DNA of 64,000 nt from Bartonella bovis 91-4 (lineage in GTDB: Bacteria; Pseudomonadota; Alphaproteobacteria; Rhizobiales; Rhizobiaceae): positions 841,341-905,340 of the forward strand of contig NZ_CM001844.1 of the NCBI RefSeq assembly GCF_000384965.1. Reading direction: 5' to 3'. Under the pieces are notes generated by a model that did no database searches, was not told where the DNA came from, and saw only the letters and a program-made list of their open reading frames with translations. Shown here one piece after another: positions 41,463 through 52,329 of the stretch (within the stretch, counting starts at the first letter, position 1; every line of letters begins with the position of its first letter). Both the position numbers and the translations under genes were made by a program.

Positions 41463-42251
41463 TTAACGAAAAAAGCTAAACCAACGAGAAATATCATGCC
41501 AACTGATAGCTTCGATATTACTCAGTAAAGGATAACTTTCCAAAAGCCAAAATGAAAAATTCTGAATATAGCCTGTCAAAAATAAAATACCTGTGATAAC
41601 TAAAAAAATACCAATAATTTTTTCAACTTTCCCTAAATGAACACGAAAAGTTCCCAAAAATTTCATAAAGCTGCTTGAAAATAAAGCTGCCAATACAAAA
41701 GGTACTGCAAGACCTAACGAATAAAATCCTAAAAGGATGGCCCCTTCTCCCACAGTTTCTTTTGTTCCTGCAAGTGTTATAATAGGCCCTAAGATTGGGC
41801 CAATACATGGTGTCCAACCAAACGCAAAAGCTAAACCTATAACATAAGCCCCCAAAGGGCCTGTAGGAATTTTACGTGTTTGAAAGCGTGCCTCTCGAGA
41901 TAATAAATTAATTTTAAAAACATGCAAAAAATTTAAACCAAAAATAATGATAATAATTCCAGCAACAATAGCAAACCAATCACGATAATAACCAATGAAT
42001 TTACCAATTGTGCTTGCACTTGCCCCTAAAGCAACAAAAATGGTTGTAAACCCAAATACAAAAGCAAAAACAGAAGATAAAAGTGCCAAGCGTACAGATC
42101 CTTTTTCATTCTCCTTTTCTGAACGAAAATCCTCAACACTAATACCCGCCATATAGCATAAATATGGAGGAACTAACGGCAAAACACACGGTGATAAAAA
42201 AGATAATGCACCGGCAAAAAACACACTTAATATTGAAAATTCCAAGACCAA
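41463..42251 (-). CDS. ccdA: CcdA/DsbD-type cytochrome c biogenesis membrane protein
   Basis: A 262-residue protein with about six transmembrane helices. It carries the family's two paired proline-cysteine segments, [13 protein letters not shown] in helix 1 and [14 protein letters not shown] in helix 4. Its cysteines pass electrons from cytoplasmic thioredoxin to periplasmic thiol proteins, for example for cytochrome c maturation. No ATG gives the conserved N terminus. Translation appears to start at TTG (42249-42251), with AGG about nine bases upstream, or at another TTG two codons later. It lies in a run with glmU and a secreted-protein gene. Confidence 0.88.
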   Translation of the reverse strand: MVLEFSILSVFFAGALSFLSPCVLPLVPPYLCYMAGISVEDFRSEKENEKGSVRLALLSSVFAFVFGFTTIFVALGASASTIGKFIGYYRDWFAIVAGIIIIIFGLNFLHVFKINLLSREARFQTRKIPTGPLGAYVIGLAFAFGWTPCIGPILGPIITLAGTKETVGEGAILLGFYSLGLAVPFVLAALFSSSFMKFLGTFRVHLGKVEKIIGIFLVITGILFLTGYIQNFSFWLLESYPLLSNIEAISWHDISRWFSFFR

Positions 42252-42298
42252 AATTTTATACCTATTCTCAAATTATAATTTATATTCACAAATGATAA

Positions 42299-43267
42299 TC
42301 AATTCATCGACTCATCAAATTTCTGTATATTTTGAGTATTTGCTATAATATTTATATCTTCATCTCGACCAGAAACTACCGAAAAAACCTTTTGATAAAT
42401 TTGATCTTTATTTTTAGCAATCGCAATATAATCACCTTCGGCCAATACAAGCGAAACATAAGCCCCGGCTGTTTCATAAACAATATCACCAGACTCATTA
42501 GTAATCGACCAACTTGTATCTGCCAATGCCTCTCCCCCTTCTTGACGAACCAACTTTAATACAATTTGAGCTGCTTGATGTTGAAAGGTTACCTCAATAA
42601 TTTTGCCCGCATCTACTTGAATATCTGAACGTGTTATAGCATTCACTGAACCATAATGAGAAACAACGTGGTAATGACCATTTTTCAAGCGCACAATCGA
42701 CTGAGGTTTCACATTTGATAAGATAATGCCTGTATCATCATTTTCCTCTGCATCTTTATAGATAGTAAAATACAAATCCTTTTCGTTAACCGTTCCATTA
42801 AGTAATGTACTATTAAAAACAATACCACCAGCATTAAGATTAAAATCTTTGACGAGCTCTTGTCCATTTTCTAAATTTATCCGATCTACCATACTTGCAT
42901 GACCAAATGAAACATGAACAAGATAACTCCCCGCCTCTAAATCAAAATGTGCAGTACCACCCTCAAAAATCGCAATCAGAGGTAATTTATTATCAATTCC
43001 CAAAACAGGTGCATAAATACGCCATACTAATCCTTTTGTAATATTTTTACTATTACGAGTTAACCGAGCATAGAGTGTTAATTTGGCCTGAGAATGCAAA
43101 ATTTCTTGTTCATGATTTTCAGAATGTATAACGGAAGTTATTGGCTCCTCATGTTGATAGTTTTGGAGCTCTTTTTCCTCAGAAAATGCACTACCATCCC
43201 AAATCAACAAAATAAGTATTATAGCCAACCAGAAAGTCTGACGTAATATTTTTGTAAATATGCTCAT
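42299..43267 (-). CDS. Predicted secreted or membrane-anchored protein with three similar beta-rich segments
   Basis: A 322-residue protein that I cannot assign to a named family. From ATG 43267, preceded by GGAGAG, the N terminus looks like a signal peptide: basic residues, then FWLAIILILLIW and a possible cleavage after GSAFS. The rest holds three segments of about 80 residues with a shared pattern: a strand with W or F, then GG or G-A, an LEAGSY/LKNGHY/LAEGDY turn and a following strand. The pattern suggests three tandem beta-sandwich domains outside the cytoplasm. An in-frame TTG 14 codons upstream is an unlikely start. Neighbours are ccdA and an iron-sulfur protein gene. Confidence 0.65.
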   Translation of the reverse strand: MSIFTKILRQTFWLAIILILLIWDGSAFSEEKELQNYQHEEPITSVIHSENHEQEILHSQAKLTLYARLTRNSKNITKGLVWRIYAPVLGIDNKLPLIAIFEGGTAHFDLEAGSYLVHVSFGHASMVDRINLENGQELVKDFNLNAGGIVFNSTLLNGTVNEKDLYFTIYKDAEENDDTGIILSNVKPQSIVRLKNGHYHVVSHYGSVNAITRSDIQVDAGKIIEVTFQHQAAQIVLKLVRQEGGEALADTSWSITNESGDIVYETAGAYVSLVLAEGDYIAIAKNKDQIYQKVFSVVSGRDEDINIIANTQNIQKFDESMN

Positions 43268-43326
43268 CTCTCCATTGTTGACTAAAGCAACAATCTTTTC
43301 AAGAAGCAATGTCAGAGAAAACTAGT

Positions 43327-43650
43327 CTAAATTGAAAAACTAATTCCACAACCACATGATGAAGCAGCATTGGGATTATGAATTTGAAAAGATTGCTCCA
43401 TGAGATTATCAACAAAATCAATTTCTGCCCCTTTCATGAAAGGAAGAGAAAGTGAATCAATCAATATAACTGCACCATCTTTTTTTACAACGAGATCATC
43501 CTCCCTACTTTCAGAAACTAAATCATATTTATATGAAAAGCCCGAACATCCACCGCCTTCAACAGAAATTCGTAATGCTATTTTATCGGGTTTACTCGAA
43601 AGTATCTGTGCAATCCGTTTAGCAGCAAAATCTGATATTTTTACACTCAT
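43327..43650 (-). CDS. erpA: Iron-sulfur cluster insertion protein of the IscA/ErpA family
   Basis: A 107-residue A-type carrier protein. The three conserved cysteines are C35 in EGGGCSGFSYKYDL and C99 and C101 in SSCGCGISFSI. Such proteins pass clusters to apo-enzymes. The open frame runs 36 codons further upstream, but MSVKISDFAAKRI beginning at 43650 matches family starts. ErpA and other A-type carriers are hard to separate by sequence, so the symbol is tentative. It is divergent from dgt. Confidence 0.88.
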   Translation of the reverse strand: MSVKISDFAAKRIAQILSSKPDKIALRISVEGGGCSGFSYKYDLVSESREDDLVVKKDGAVILIDSLSLPFMKGAEIDFVDNLMEQSFQIHNPNAASSCGCGISFSI

Positions 43651-43757
43651 TTTTATACACTCTTGCATTAAACTGTCGAGGAAGCGTATCCTAAACAGAT
43701 AAAAGCCTGTTAATAACAAACTGATTTTAAATTTAAGGTGAGAATGGATAACTTGCA

Positions 43758-44960
43758 ATGGATATTAATAATACCAATTTCAATTACCAATCTCGAGCAA
43801 TATATAGCACAAATCCACAAAAAAGCCGTGGCAGATTATTTAATGAGACTGTAAGCGCCACACGCACATCTTTTCAACGAGATCGAGATCGTATTATCCA
43901 TTCTAATGCATTTCGACGTCTTAAACATAAAACTCAAGTGTTTATTGCCGATGAAAGTGATCATTATCGCACTCGCCTTACCCATTCGATCGAAGTTTCC
44001 CAAATCGCGCGTACATTAGCTCGTGCATTATATCTCGATGAAGATCTTGCCGAAGCCATTGCTCTTGTGCATGACTTTGGGCATACACCTTTTGGGCATG
44101 CAGGAGAAGATGCCCTTAATGAGGCAATGGCACCTTATGGTGGTTTTGATCATAATGCACAAGCATTACGTATTGTTACAAAGCTTGAACACCGTTACGC
44201 AAACTTTGATGGACTAAATCTCACCTGGGAAACACTTGAAGGACTTGTGAAGCATAATGGACCTCTTTTCGGCCCTCATTCTTCAAATAAAAATGTCCCT
44301 ATAGATATTTTGCAATATAATGCACAACAAGATCTTGAACTTGACTGTTTTGCTGGATTAGAGGCGCAATGTGCTGCTATTGCTGATGACATTGCTTACA
44401 ACGCTCATGATATTGATGATGGTTTACGGGCACATTTTTTAACAATTAATCAATTCGAAAATATTGCGCTAACTGCTTCATTATTACACAATATCGAACA
44501 AGAATACCCACAGCTTGATCAAACTCAGCGTGGCTATGAACTAGTGCGCAGACAGATAACAGTTATGGTTGAGGATGTTATTGAACAATCACAAAAAAAC
44601 TTAGCATTTATAAAACCTGAAAGCGTAAATGACATTTATCAAGCAGGACAAACTATTGTTACCTTTTCTCCCACAATGGTTATCCAAGAAAAACAGTTAA
44701 AGGATTTTTTATTTAAAAATCTTTACTATCATGACCAAGTCCTCACACGCCGAAATGCAGCAAAACGCATTATACAAAAATTATTTGATTGTTATTATAA
44801 AAATCCAGAACTTATGCCTGAAAACTGGTGCAACAAAATAACTCATTTAACAAATCAGGAATTGGCACGTCTCATTGCTGATTTTTTATCAGGTATGACC
44901 GATCACTACGCTTTGCGTGAATACCACCGATTATTTGACCATACAGATGATTTCGTTTAA
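43758..44960 (+). CDS. dgt: Deoxyguanosinetriphosphate triphosphohydrolase-like protein
   Basis: A 400-residue HD-domain enzyme of the dNTPase family. The metal-binding HD residues are in [15 protein letters not shown] and [14 protein letters not shown], and the [12 protein letters not shown] and [13 protein letters not shown] segments follow as in type-2 dGTPase-like proteins. It removes triphosphate from dNTPs, so it controls nucleotide pools. The start ATG lies just inside the divergent region shared with erpA. argS follows after 30 bases, an arrangement common in Rhizobiales. Confidence 0.92.
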   Translation: MDINNTNFNYQSRAIYSTNPQKSRGRLFNETVSATRTSFQRDRDRIIHSNAFRRLKHKTQVFIADESDHYRTRLTHSIEVSQIARTLARALYLDEDLAEAIALVHDFGHTPFGHAGEDALNEAMAPYGGFDHNAQALRIVTKLEHRYANFDGLNLTWETLEGLVKHNGPLFGPHSSNKNVPIDILQYNAQQDLELDCFAGLEAQCAAIADDIAYNAHDIDDGLRAHFLTINQFENIALTASLLHNIEQEYPQLDQTQRGYELVRRQITVMVEDVIEQSQKNLAFIKPESVNDIYQAGQTIVTFSPTMVIQEKQLKDFLFKNLYYHDQVLTRRNAAKRIIQKLFDCYYKNPELMPENWCNKITHLTNQELARLIADFLSGMTDHYALREYHRLFDHTDDFV

Positions 44961-44990
44961 TTGATTTCGAATGTAATATGGAATTAGAAC

Positions 44991-46748
44991 ATGAATATCT
45001 TTAAAAGTTTCGAAAAAAAAATTAAAGAATTAATTGAATTATCTGATATAAAAGGAAAAAATAGAGAAACTTTAGATTTATCAAAAGTTACCGTTGATCC
45101 CCCACGAGATTCTTCGCATGGTCATTTGTCAACAAATGCAGCTATGGTGCTTGCAAAAGCTGTCGGGCTTAACCCACGTATACTCGCAGAAAAAATTATA
45201 GAACTTCTAAAAAATGATCAATCTATTAAATGTATTAATGTTGCTGGTCCTGGATTTATCAATATCAAATTGACCAAATCATTTTGGCAAGATGTACTAA
45301 AATCAATAATTGAAGGAGGTATAGCTTACGGTCGTAGCCAAATAGGGCAAGGTAAACGAATCAATGTTGAGTATGTTTCTGCAAACCCAACAGGACCAAT
45401 GCATGTAGGGCACTGCAGAGGTGCTGTTATTGGAGATGTTCTTTCTAATTTGCTTCAATTTGTTGGCTATAATGTCACTAAAGAATATTATATTAACGAT
45501 GCTGGTGGGCAAGTTGAAGTACTAGCGCATTCTGTTTTGTTGCGCTACCGCCAAGCGCTTGGGCAAACAATTAATGAAATTCCAGAAGGGCTGTATCCTG
45601 GTGAGTATCTGATACCATTAGGGCAATCACTTGCTCAAGAATTTGGTGAACAATTACTTACTATAGATAAGTCTGAAGCTTTATCTATAGTAAAAGAGCG
45701 TGCAATTGACGCAATGATGACTATGATTCGCAATGATTTATCTGCATTGAATATTCATCATGACGTTTTTTTTTCCGAACGAATGCTCTATGCTGATAAT
45801 GCACAAGCCATTCGCAGTGCAATTAATGACCTCACTTTAAATGGTTATATCTATAAAGGTATACTGTCTTCACCAAAAGGAAAAGTCATAGAAGATTGGG
45901 AGCCACGTGAACAAACCTTGTTCCGTTCAACTGATGTTGGTGATGACCAAGACCGTGTTTTGATTAAATCTGATGGTTCTTATACTTATTTCGCCGCTGA
46001 TATTGCTTACTTTCGCGATAAATTCAATCGTCATTTCGACGAAATGATTTATATTCTAGGTGCAGATCACTCCGGATATGTAAAACGATTAGAAGCAGTA
46101 GCAAAAGCAATTTCTGGCGACAAAGCTAAACTAGCTGTATTTTTATGTCAATTAGTGAAACTCTATCGTAATGGTCAACCTGTACGTATGTCTAAAAGAG
46201 AGGGGGCGTTTATTACCTTGCGCGATGTTGTAGAAGAAGTTGGTCGTGATCCAGTGCGTTTTATGATGCTTTACCGTAAATGTGAAGCACCTCTTGATTT
46301 TGACTTCACAAAAGTAACAGAACAATCAAAAGATAATCCTATTTTTTATGTGCAATACGCAAGTGCACGTTGTCACTCAGTCTTTCGTCAAGCACTAGAA
46401 AGCCTGCATATCGATAATCTTTCAAATAAGATAATGATTCCCTATCTTGACAAATTAATAAACGATAGTGAAATATCATTAATACGTAAACTTGCTGAAT
46501 ATCCACGTATTATTGAACAAGCAGTAATTCATAAAGAGCCACATCGATTAGCATTTTATCTTTATGATCTTGCTTCAAACTTCCACGGACATTGGAATAA
46601 AGGTAATGATAATCCTGAGTTACGCTTTACCAAACTTAAAGATAAAGAATTATCGTTGGCCAGATTGGGTTTGATTCAAGCTGTCATAAATGTTTTATCA
46701 TCAGGACTTCAAATTGTGGGAATAAAAGCATCAACAGAAATGCGTTGA
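44991..46748 (+). CDS. argS: Arginyl-tRNA synthetase
   Basis: A 585-residue class I synthetase. It has the N-terminal Add-1 domain, the HIGH-type motif HVGHCRGAV in [15 protein letters not shown], a KMSKS-like RMSKREGAF and a C-terminal helical anticodon-binding DALR domain. It charges tRNA-Arg. It follows dgt and is followed by a SPOR-domain protein gene. Confidence 0.96.
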   Translation: MNIFKSFEKKIKELIELSDIKGKNRETLDLSKVTVDPPRDSSHGHLSTNAAMVLAKAVGLNPRILAEKIIELLKNDQSIKCINVAGPGFINIKLTKSFWQDVLKSIIEGGIAYGRSQIGQGKRINVEYVSANPTGPMHVGHCRGAVIGDVLSNLLQFVGYNVTKEYYINDAGGQVEVLAHSVLLRYRQALGQTINEIPEGLYPGEYLIPLGQSLAQEFGEQLLTIDKSEALSIVKERAIDAMMTMIRNDLSALNIHHDVFFSERMLYADNAQAIRSAINDLTLNGYIYKGILSSPKGKVIEDWEPREQTLFRSTDVGDDQDRVLIKSDGSYTYFAADIAYFRDKFNRHFDEMIYILGADHSGYVKRLEAVAKAISGDKAKLAVFLCQLVKLYRNGQPVRMSKREGAFITLRDVVEEVGRDPVRFMMLYRKCEAPLDFDFTKVTEQSKDNPIFYVQYASARCHSVFRQALESLHIDNLSNKIMIPYLDKLINDSEISLIRKLAEYPRIIEQAVIHKEPHRLAFYLYDLASNFHGHWNKGNDNPELRFTKLKDKELSLARLGLIQAVINVLSSGLQIVGIKASTEMR

Positions 46749-46920
46749 AAAAGTTCTACAAAGATATAAAATGGATTTTTTATTAAAAATATTTTTTGTA
46801 TACTTCTGTTATAAAATGCATTTTTTTGATCGAAAGATGAAAATTTTATAATTCCAAACATAATAAATCTAAATTAACAGTTCACTGCATTCAATTGCAG
46901 ATCATCACGTGAGAAAACCT

Positions 46921-49374
46921 ATGAGCGATAATAATCGCAAAAATTTGCAGGAAGAAAAACAAGATCATGAACAACATGATTTTGTGGAGGAGTTTACGCA
47001 AATTTTTAATTCAAACACACAAAACATAAATCAAAATTCTCATCATACTCACTCTTCGGTAGAATCTGATTATTCAATACCTCAAACTCCATTCCAAAAT
47101 GATGATTTTGATCTTTCCTTTTTAGAAGATAATTTTGAAAATGATTCAGTGGGTGAATTGCTATTTGACAGTCAAAATGAGTCATGGAATTTACAATCAA
47201 ATGTTAACAATCCAACTTCAATGGATACACCCCCCTTTACTCCTGATCGCTCAGAAAAAAACAGTTCTTTTTCTGAAGGAATGTATGCTTATCCCCCCCA
47301 TAATGACGAAGAACAAATCTTAGAAGCGCTTTCCCCATTACCCATCCCCAAAAATGAAGGAATGCAAGATAAAGCGGCATCAACTAATAATGATCCTTTT
47401 TTTGAAACAGATGATTTTAACACTAACTTAGAAAATTTTTTTCTTGATGAAATAGATAAACAAAATAAGAATACAGTTACTAGAAAAGCGCATGAAGACA
47501 CTGAAGTTTTTTTACAAAAAAATGCACAACAAAAAACTAATGATACACAATCAAATTATGATGGTAAGCAAAGCGCCTACCACACACCTACAAATTCTCC
47601 TTATGAGCTGCGGGTTAATCAACAAAATTTAGATAATAATCATTATGATGATGGATTCTTAAAACAAGAAGAAAACACTTTAAAAACTGTAGAATATAAA
47701 GATGCTCAAACTCAATATACTCAAAACAATATAAACACTACTGAAGATATCTCATATAAAAACAGTATGAATGAGATACAGCATAATCAAAATAATTTAA
47801 ATGACACACAAACCTCATCAGAACCCCTTAGTACTACACAAACAGAGAATTTTTTTGTACACGGTTATCCTCACACTGATAATCCTCCTCCAGAAGTTGA
47901 CACTTATAAATTCGCAGATGAAATCGTAGAAAAAACTGAGTTAATTATGGCTTCAAAAGTTCTCTATGAGGCTCCCAAATACGATGTATCTGCTGATAGT
48001 CTTCAAAAAGAATTCTCTGAGGTATTCAATGTAGGAAATATCTCTTCAGAAGATTTTTTGCAGCAACAACAAAATGATTCTTTCAACGAAATTTCTCATC
48101 ATACTAAGCAAGACTCAGAGGAAAATTCATCCATAAACACCTCGCAACACAGTGCTAATTATTCTCCTGTTGGAAACAAAGAACAATCTTCCTCTCTTCC
48201 TGCCAATAATTCGCAACATAAATCTGCAGGCGAAGTGCCCACTCACGTATTGGTAACTTCATCTTCGAAAAATTTTATTAGAAAAAACTTCACTAGAGGT
48301 ATTATTCTTTTTGTTCTAATTGCAATTAGTGTTTTTGGTTATTCTCGCTTTTTTACATCACCAAGTGAAAATAACAGTCCGCTCATTATCCATGCTGATA
48401 ACACACCTTTTAAAGTCAAACCAGAAACAACTGAAACTGAAAATAATGTCACTCATGATTTAACTATTTATAATCAAAAAACCAATAAAAATGAAATACA
48501 AGAAAGTACACAACAGCCTCTTGTTGACAGTTCTGAAATGCCTGAAAATTTAACAGCATTAAATAAGAAGGCATCTGAAAATGAGAAAGAACCCAAAAAT
48601 GAGGAAATACTTAAAAATACCTCTCTTGCTTCTTCTCATGAAGAACCTAATATTGAAATTGAAGATGCAATCACAGAAGCTCTCGACCATACTGTACCAA
48701 CACGAGAAGTTCAAACTGTTATTGTAAAAGCAGATGGTACAATGGTACTTACTCCAGCTCATCAGGCAAATGAAAAGCTCACAGACCATTCTGAAGCCCC
48801 TACTAATCAACCTGAAATAATTAATCAGTCTGCTGATCAACATCAAGATCAAGATGACATCGCAGATTCCGTGCAATCGTCTAACATCAATGATAATCAA
48901 ACAGAAGGTGACATCACAACAAATATTGATGCAATTATCGCAGAAAATGCTTCTATCCCTGATAATGAAGATTCTTTTATTCCTGATGAAAGCCCTTCTA
49001 TTCCTAGAACTGAAGAAAAAACTGAAAAATCATTTATACCAGTGCCTTTATCTGTAAAACCTAATTCAACTACGCAAACACATAGTGGTGATCATTCAAA
49101 TCTATCAGCACAAGTAACGACACAAAATTCAGAAAGCTATTATGTACAACTTGCATCGCATCCAACGTCTGCATTAGCTGAAGATTCTTTAAGAAAATTA
49201 AAGTCTAAATTTGGTTCTCTTATTGGTGAACGTCCTTTCAATGTTCAATCTATTTTTATACCAGAAAAAGGGACCTATTATCGTATCCGTGTTCAAACTC
49301 AAAATCGCAATGAAGCTATAAGCCTTTGCGAAAACATCAAAAACTCTGGTGGAAATTGTCTTGTCACACGCTAA
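46921..49374 (+). CDS. Large SPOR-domain membrane protein
   Basis: An 817-residue bitopic protein. A long cytoplasmic N-terminal region (about 1-450) is low in complexity, rich in N, Q, D, E, S and H, and probably disordered. A single transmembrane helix sits at about 457-476 (GIILFVLIAISVFGY). A second polar linker follows, and a C-terminal SPOR domain at about 737-817 begins with YYVQLASHPTSALAEDSL. SPOR domains bind denuded glycan strands at the division septum, so a role in cell division or peptidoglycan remodelling is likely. In Rhizobiales a SPOR gene often follows argS. ATG at 46921 is chosen; a GTG four codons upstream exists. Confidence 0.85.
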   Translation: MSDNNRKNLQEEKQDHEQHDFVEEFTQIFNSNTQNINQNSHHTHSSVESDYSIPQTPFQNDDFDLSFLEDNFENDSVGELLFDSQNESWNLQSNVNNPTSMDTPPFTPDRSEKNSSFSEGMYAYPPHNDEEQILEALSPLPIPKNEGMQDKAASTNNDPFFETDDFNTNLENFFLDEIDKQNKNTVTRKAHEDTEVFLQKNAQQKTNDTQSNYDGKQSAYHTPTNSPYELRVNQQNLDNNHYDDGFLKQEENTLKTVEYKDAQTQYTQNNINTTEDISYKNSMNEIQHNQNNLNDTQTSSEPLSTTQTENFFVHGYPHTDNPPPEVDTYKFADEIVEKTELIMASKVLYEAPKYDVSADSLQKEFSEVFNVGNISSEDFLQQQQNDSFNEISHHTKQDSEENSSINTSQHSANYSPVGNKEQSSSLPANNSQHKSAGEVPTHVLVTSSSKNFIRKNFTRGIILFVLIAISVFGYSRFFTSPSENNSPLIIHADNTPFKVKPETTETENNVTHDLTIYNQKTNKNEIQESTQQPLVDSSEMPENLTALNKKASENEKEPKNEEILKNTSLASSHEEPNIEIEDAITEALDHTVPTREVQTVIVKADGTMVLTPAHQANEKLTDHSEAPTNQPEIINQSADQHQDQDDIADSVQSSNINDNQTEGDITTNIDAIIAENASIPDNEDSFIPDESPSIPRTEEKTEKSFIPVPLSVKPNSTTQTHSGDHSNLSAQVTTQNSESYYVQLASHPTSALAEDSLRKLKSKFGSLIGERPFNVQSIFIPEKGTYYRIRVQTQNRNEAISLCENIKNSGGNCLVTR

Positions 49375-49386
49375 ATAAATATAGTA

Positions 49387-49417
49387 ATAGCTTTAAAATC
49401 ATCGCTATGTTTTTTTA
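49387..49417 (+). terminator. Probable intrinsic terminator after the SPOR-domain gene
   Basis: ATAGC (49387-49391) and GCTAT (49404-49408) pair around a 12-base loop, then come one G and a run of seven T residues. The stem is short, so confidence is moderate. Confidence 0.5.
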
Positions 49418-50015
49418 TTTTTTGCTAATTTAATTATTAATTAATTTTAGATACTAACCTTGTATGAGGCGATAATTTATTATCTGTTAAATAATATTTA
49501 TTTTTTAGTTATAGTAGGTTAAGTTATTTCATTTAAGGGATTTTTCATCGTAAAATATGATGGCGATATATACTTCTTAAAATATTAGAGATGTTATATT
49601 TTAATACTCTTTTTAACTCTTTTCCTTAATTTAATTCCATAGCATTACTTTATAAAGGCTCGTTTCTGTGATTTTGTAAAAAATTTAAAAGTAAAAACAA
49701 GAAAATAACAAATACAAAAACAGCCAAAAACCTCTATTAAGTAAAATTCCTACTATTTATTTTTCATTTAATTTACAGTTCTACACTTTCTTCAAATATA
49801 TAAATGAATTCAATTAATCATTATAAATTCTTTTCTTTATTTTTCTATGTTAAACTATTTAAAGAATATGCGTACGTATAGTTATTCAGTTTCTTATTTC
49901 AGAAGGACAATAAATACTTACTAAAAATTTTAAACCTTTTGACAAATCCTTAAATTAAAAACTCCGACATAGTCAAAAGGCATTTAAGAATAATCTCACA
50001 TCTACAATAAAAACA
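49418..50015. other. Intergenic, nothing recognised
   Basis: Very AT-rich sequence between the SPOR gene and the ilvE promoter. Both strands have many stops, and I found no remnant of the nagZ, scpA or tat genes that often follow the SPOR gene in related bacteria. Confidence 0.4.
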
Positions 50016-50043
50016 TTGACACTAAAGAATTGCTAATCATAAT
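50016..50043 (+). promoter_or_regulatory. Candidate ilvE promoter
   Basis: A perfect TTGACA (50016-50021) lies 16 bases before CATAAT (50038-50043), about 75 bases upstream of the ilvE start. The leader between them contains no obvious attenuator. Assignment is by consensus only. Confidence 0.5.
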
Positions 50044-50120
50044 GTTGTAATTGAAGTATCTCGTTATCTTCTCAGTAAAAATATATACAAATAAAACATA
50101 AATCTCAGAATGTTTCATTT

Positions 50121-51224
50121 ATGACTTCTTTCACATCGTCTCTCCCGTTTAAAATAGAACAACATCCGTCACCTCTATCAAATGAAAGACGAGAAGAAAT
50201 TCTAAAAAATCCTGGTTTTGGTCAATTTTTTACAGATCATATGGGTGTTATTCAATGGACTGAAGAAAAAGGTTGGCACAATGCCATTATTTCTCAGTAC
50301 AAATCTCTAGAGATTAATCCTGCAAGTACCGTTTTGCACTATGCTCAAGGAATTTTTGAAGGCTTGAAAGCATACCGTGCAAAAGATGGACGTATTTTAT
50401 TATTTCGTCCTGATGCCAATGCACAACGTTTTGCAGAATCTGCCAAACGATTAGCTATGCCTGAACTACCAAAAGATATCTTTCTAGATGCCATTAATCA
50501 ATTGGTGAAGATTGATCAAAAGTGGGTTTCTGGCCATCCAAATGGTAGTCTCTATTTACGTCCATTCATGTTTGGTAATGAAAGCTTCTTAAAAGTCCGT
50601 CCTTCTCGAGAATATATTTTTTGTATCATAGCATCTCCAGTTGAGTCATATTTTACAGGAGAAAAAGCCGTTAGCGTATGGCTTGAAACAGAATATAGCC
50701 GCGCTGGTCCAGGTGGTACGGGATCTGCCAAATGTAGTGGAAATTATGCAGCAGGTTTACTTGCACAAAATAATGCAATTAAAAATAATTGTAGTCAAGT
50801 ATTGTTCCTTGATATGGTTGAGCATAAGTGGATTGAAGAACTTGGTGGTATGAATATCTGCTTTATTATGGAAAATAATACTCTTATAACACCGGCACTA
50901 AATGGCACCATTCTTCCAGGAATAACGCGTGATTCAATTTTGAAGTTAGCACAACAAATGAATTTAACAATAGAAGAGCGCCCTTATTCTTTTGAAGCTT
51001 TAAAACAAGACGCTAAAAATGGTAAACTTAAAGAAGCTTTTGCTTGTGGTACTGCTGCCGTTATCACATCAATTGGACGATTTAAATATAAAGGGGGAGA
51101 ATTTGCCATTGGGAATGAAACAATTGGTAATATTACAGCAAAACTTCACGCACAATTAATTAACATTCAAAAAGGAAATATAGAAGATAAAAATGGTTGG
51201 GTGCACCCTGTTCAACTTATTTAA
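50121..51224 (+). CDS. ilvE: Branched-chain amino acid aminotransferase
   Basis: A 367-residue fold-type IV PLP enzyme of the longer, eukaryote-like BCAT group. YAQGIFEGLKAYR, the PLP-binding lysine K204 in GSAKCSGNYAAG, the WIEELGGMN segment and the phosphate-binding TAAVITSIG near the C terminus are visible. It transfers amino groups between glutamate and branched-chain keto acids. The gene stands alone with its own likely promoter, and is convergent with glpX. Confidence 0.94.
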   Translation: MTSFTSSLPFKIEQHPSPLSNERREEILKNPGFGQFFTDHMGVIQWTEEKGWHNAIISQYKSLEINPASTVLHYAQGIFEGLKAYRAKDGRILLFRPDANAQRFAESAKRLAMPELPKDIFLDAINQLVKIDQKWVSGHPNGSLYLRPFMFGNESFLKVRPSREYIFCIIASPVESYFTGEKAVSVWLETEYSRAGPGGTGSAKCSGNYAAGLLAQNNAIKNNCSQVLFLDMVEHKWIEELGGMNICFIMENNTLITPALNGTILPGITRDSILKLAQQMNLTIEERPYSFEALKQDAKNGKLKEAFACGTAAVITSIGRFKYKGGEFAIGNETIGNITAKLHAQLINIQKGNIEDKNGWVHPVQLI

Positions 51225-51339
51225 AAATTCATAAAAACTAGAGAATATATTTAACATTCACTCTTAAAATTTTATAAGAATGTACCTCCTAAAAAGCTTG
51301 CTTTATTTCTTAAAAACAACAATGAAAAAGGACAAAAAA

Positions 51340-52329
51340 TCAGTTAAATTTTAATTGGTTTTTATGTTGTGTCTTGATATTACGGATTGTGCCTGTACAT
51401 GAACGCATTACGATAGTCTCTGTCTGAATATAATTGCGTGTAAATTTAACACCAGAAAGCATATTGCCATCAGTCACACCCGTTGCAGCAAATAAGACAT
51501 CACCCTTTGCCATCTCTTCCATTGTATAAGCTTTATTCGGATCACTAATTCCCATTTTGGCAGCGCGTGCAATTTTTTCTTCTGTATCAAGTTTTAAACG
51601 CCCTTGCATTTGCCCACCAATACAACGCAAAGCCGCCGCAGCTAACACACCTTCTGGTGCTCCACCAATACCCATGTAAATATCAATACCCGTTTCATCT
51701 GGATCAGTTGTATGAATAACGCCAGCAACATCACCATCACCAATCAAATAGATCGACGCACCAGTTGCACGTACTTTATCAATCAATTCGTTGTGACGAG
51801 GTCTATCCATAATGCAGACAGTAATTTGATCAACATTCACTCCTTTAGCTTTTGCAAGAGCGTAAATATTGTCTGCAGGCTCAGCGTCTATATCAACTAA
51901 ACCCTTCGGATAGCCAGGACCAATAGCAATTTTTTGCATATAAACATCCGGAGCGTAAAGCAAATTACCTTTTTCAGCAATCGCAATTACTGCAAGCGAA
52001 TTAGCTAAATTTTTAGCGCAAATTGTAGTTCCCTCAAGTGGATCAAGTGCAATATCAACTTCCGGCCCAGTGCGAAGCCCTACTTTTTCTCCAATATAAA
52101 GCATAGGAGCTTCATCGCGTTCACCTTCACCAATCACAACCGTACCATCAATAGGTAAACGATTAAGTTCGTGACGCATCGCATCCACAGCAGCTTGATC
52201 AGCTGCTTTTTCATCACCACGCCCTCGTAAGCGCGCAGCTGCAACAGCAGCGCATTCCGTCACACGAACTAATTCAAGCGTTAAAATACGATCAAATCCA
52301 GTTAAGATATTTTGAGTCACTTTGGGCAT
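51340..52329 (-). CDS. glpX: Fructose-1,6-bisphosphatase class II
   Basis: A 329-residue GlpX-type phosphatase for gluconeogenesis. The lithium-sensitive phosphatase signature DPLEGTT lies in VDIALDPLEGTT, with upstream metal ligands in GEGERDEAPMLYIGE. GIGGAPEGVLAAAALRC is a further family segment. In Rhizobiales it commonly follows hom, as here, and the two genes are probably co-transcribed across a gap of about 170 bases. Confidence 0.95.
   Translation of the reverse strand: MPKVTQNILTGFDRILTLELVRVTECAAVAAARLRGRGDEKAADQAAVDAMRHELNRLPIDGTVVIGEGERDEAPMLYIGEKVGLRTGPEVDIALDPLEGTTICAKNLANSLAVIAIAEKGNLLYAPDVYMQKIAIGPGYPKGLVDIDAEPADNIYALAKAKGVNVDQITVCIMDRPRHNELIDKVRATGASIYLIGDGDVAGVIHTTDPDETGIDIYMGIGGAPEGVLAAAALRCIGGQMQGRLKLDTEEKIARAAKMGISDPNKAYTMEEMAKGDVLFAATGVTDGNMLSGVKFTRNYIQTETIVMRSCTGTIRNIKTQHKNQLKFN

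Noticed and set aside
47006..47501. Several open frames opposite or alongside the SPOR-domain gene
   Set aside because: They are shadows caused by the low-complexity codons of the true frame.
51266..51284. Hairpin between ilvE and glpX
   Set aside because: The arms pair only with a bulge, and no T-run follows in either direction.
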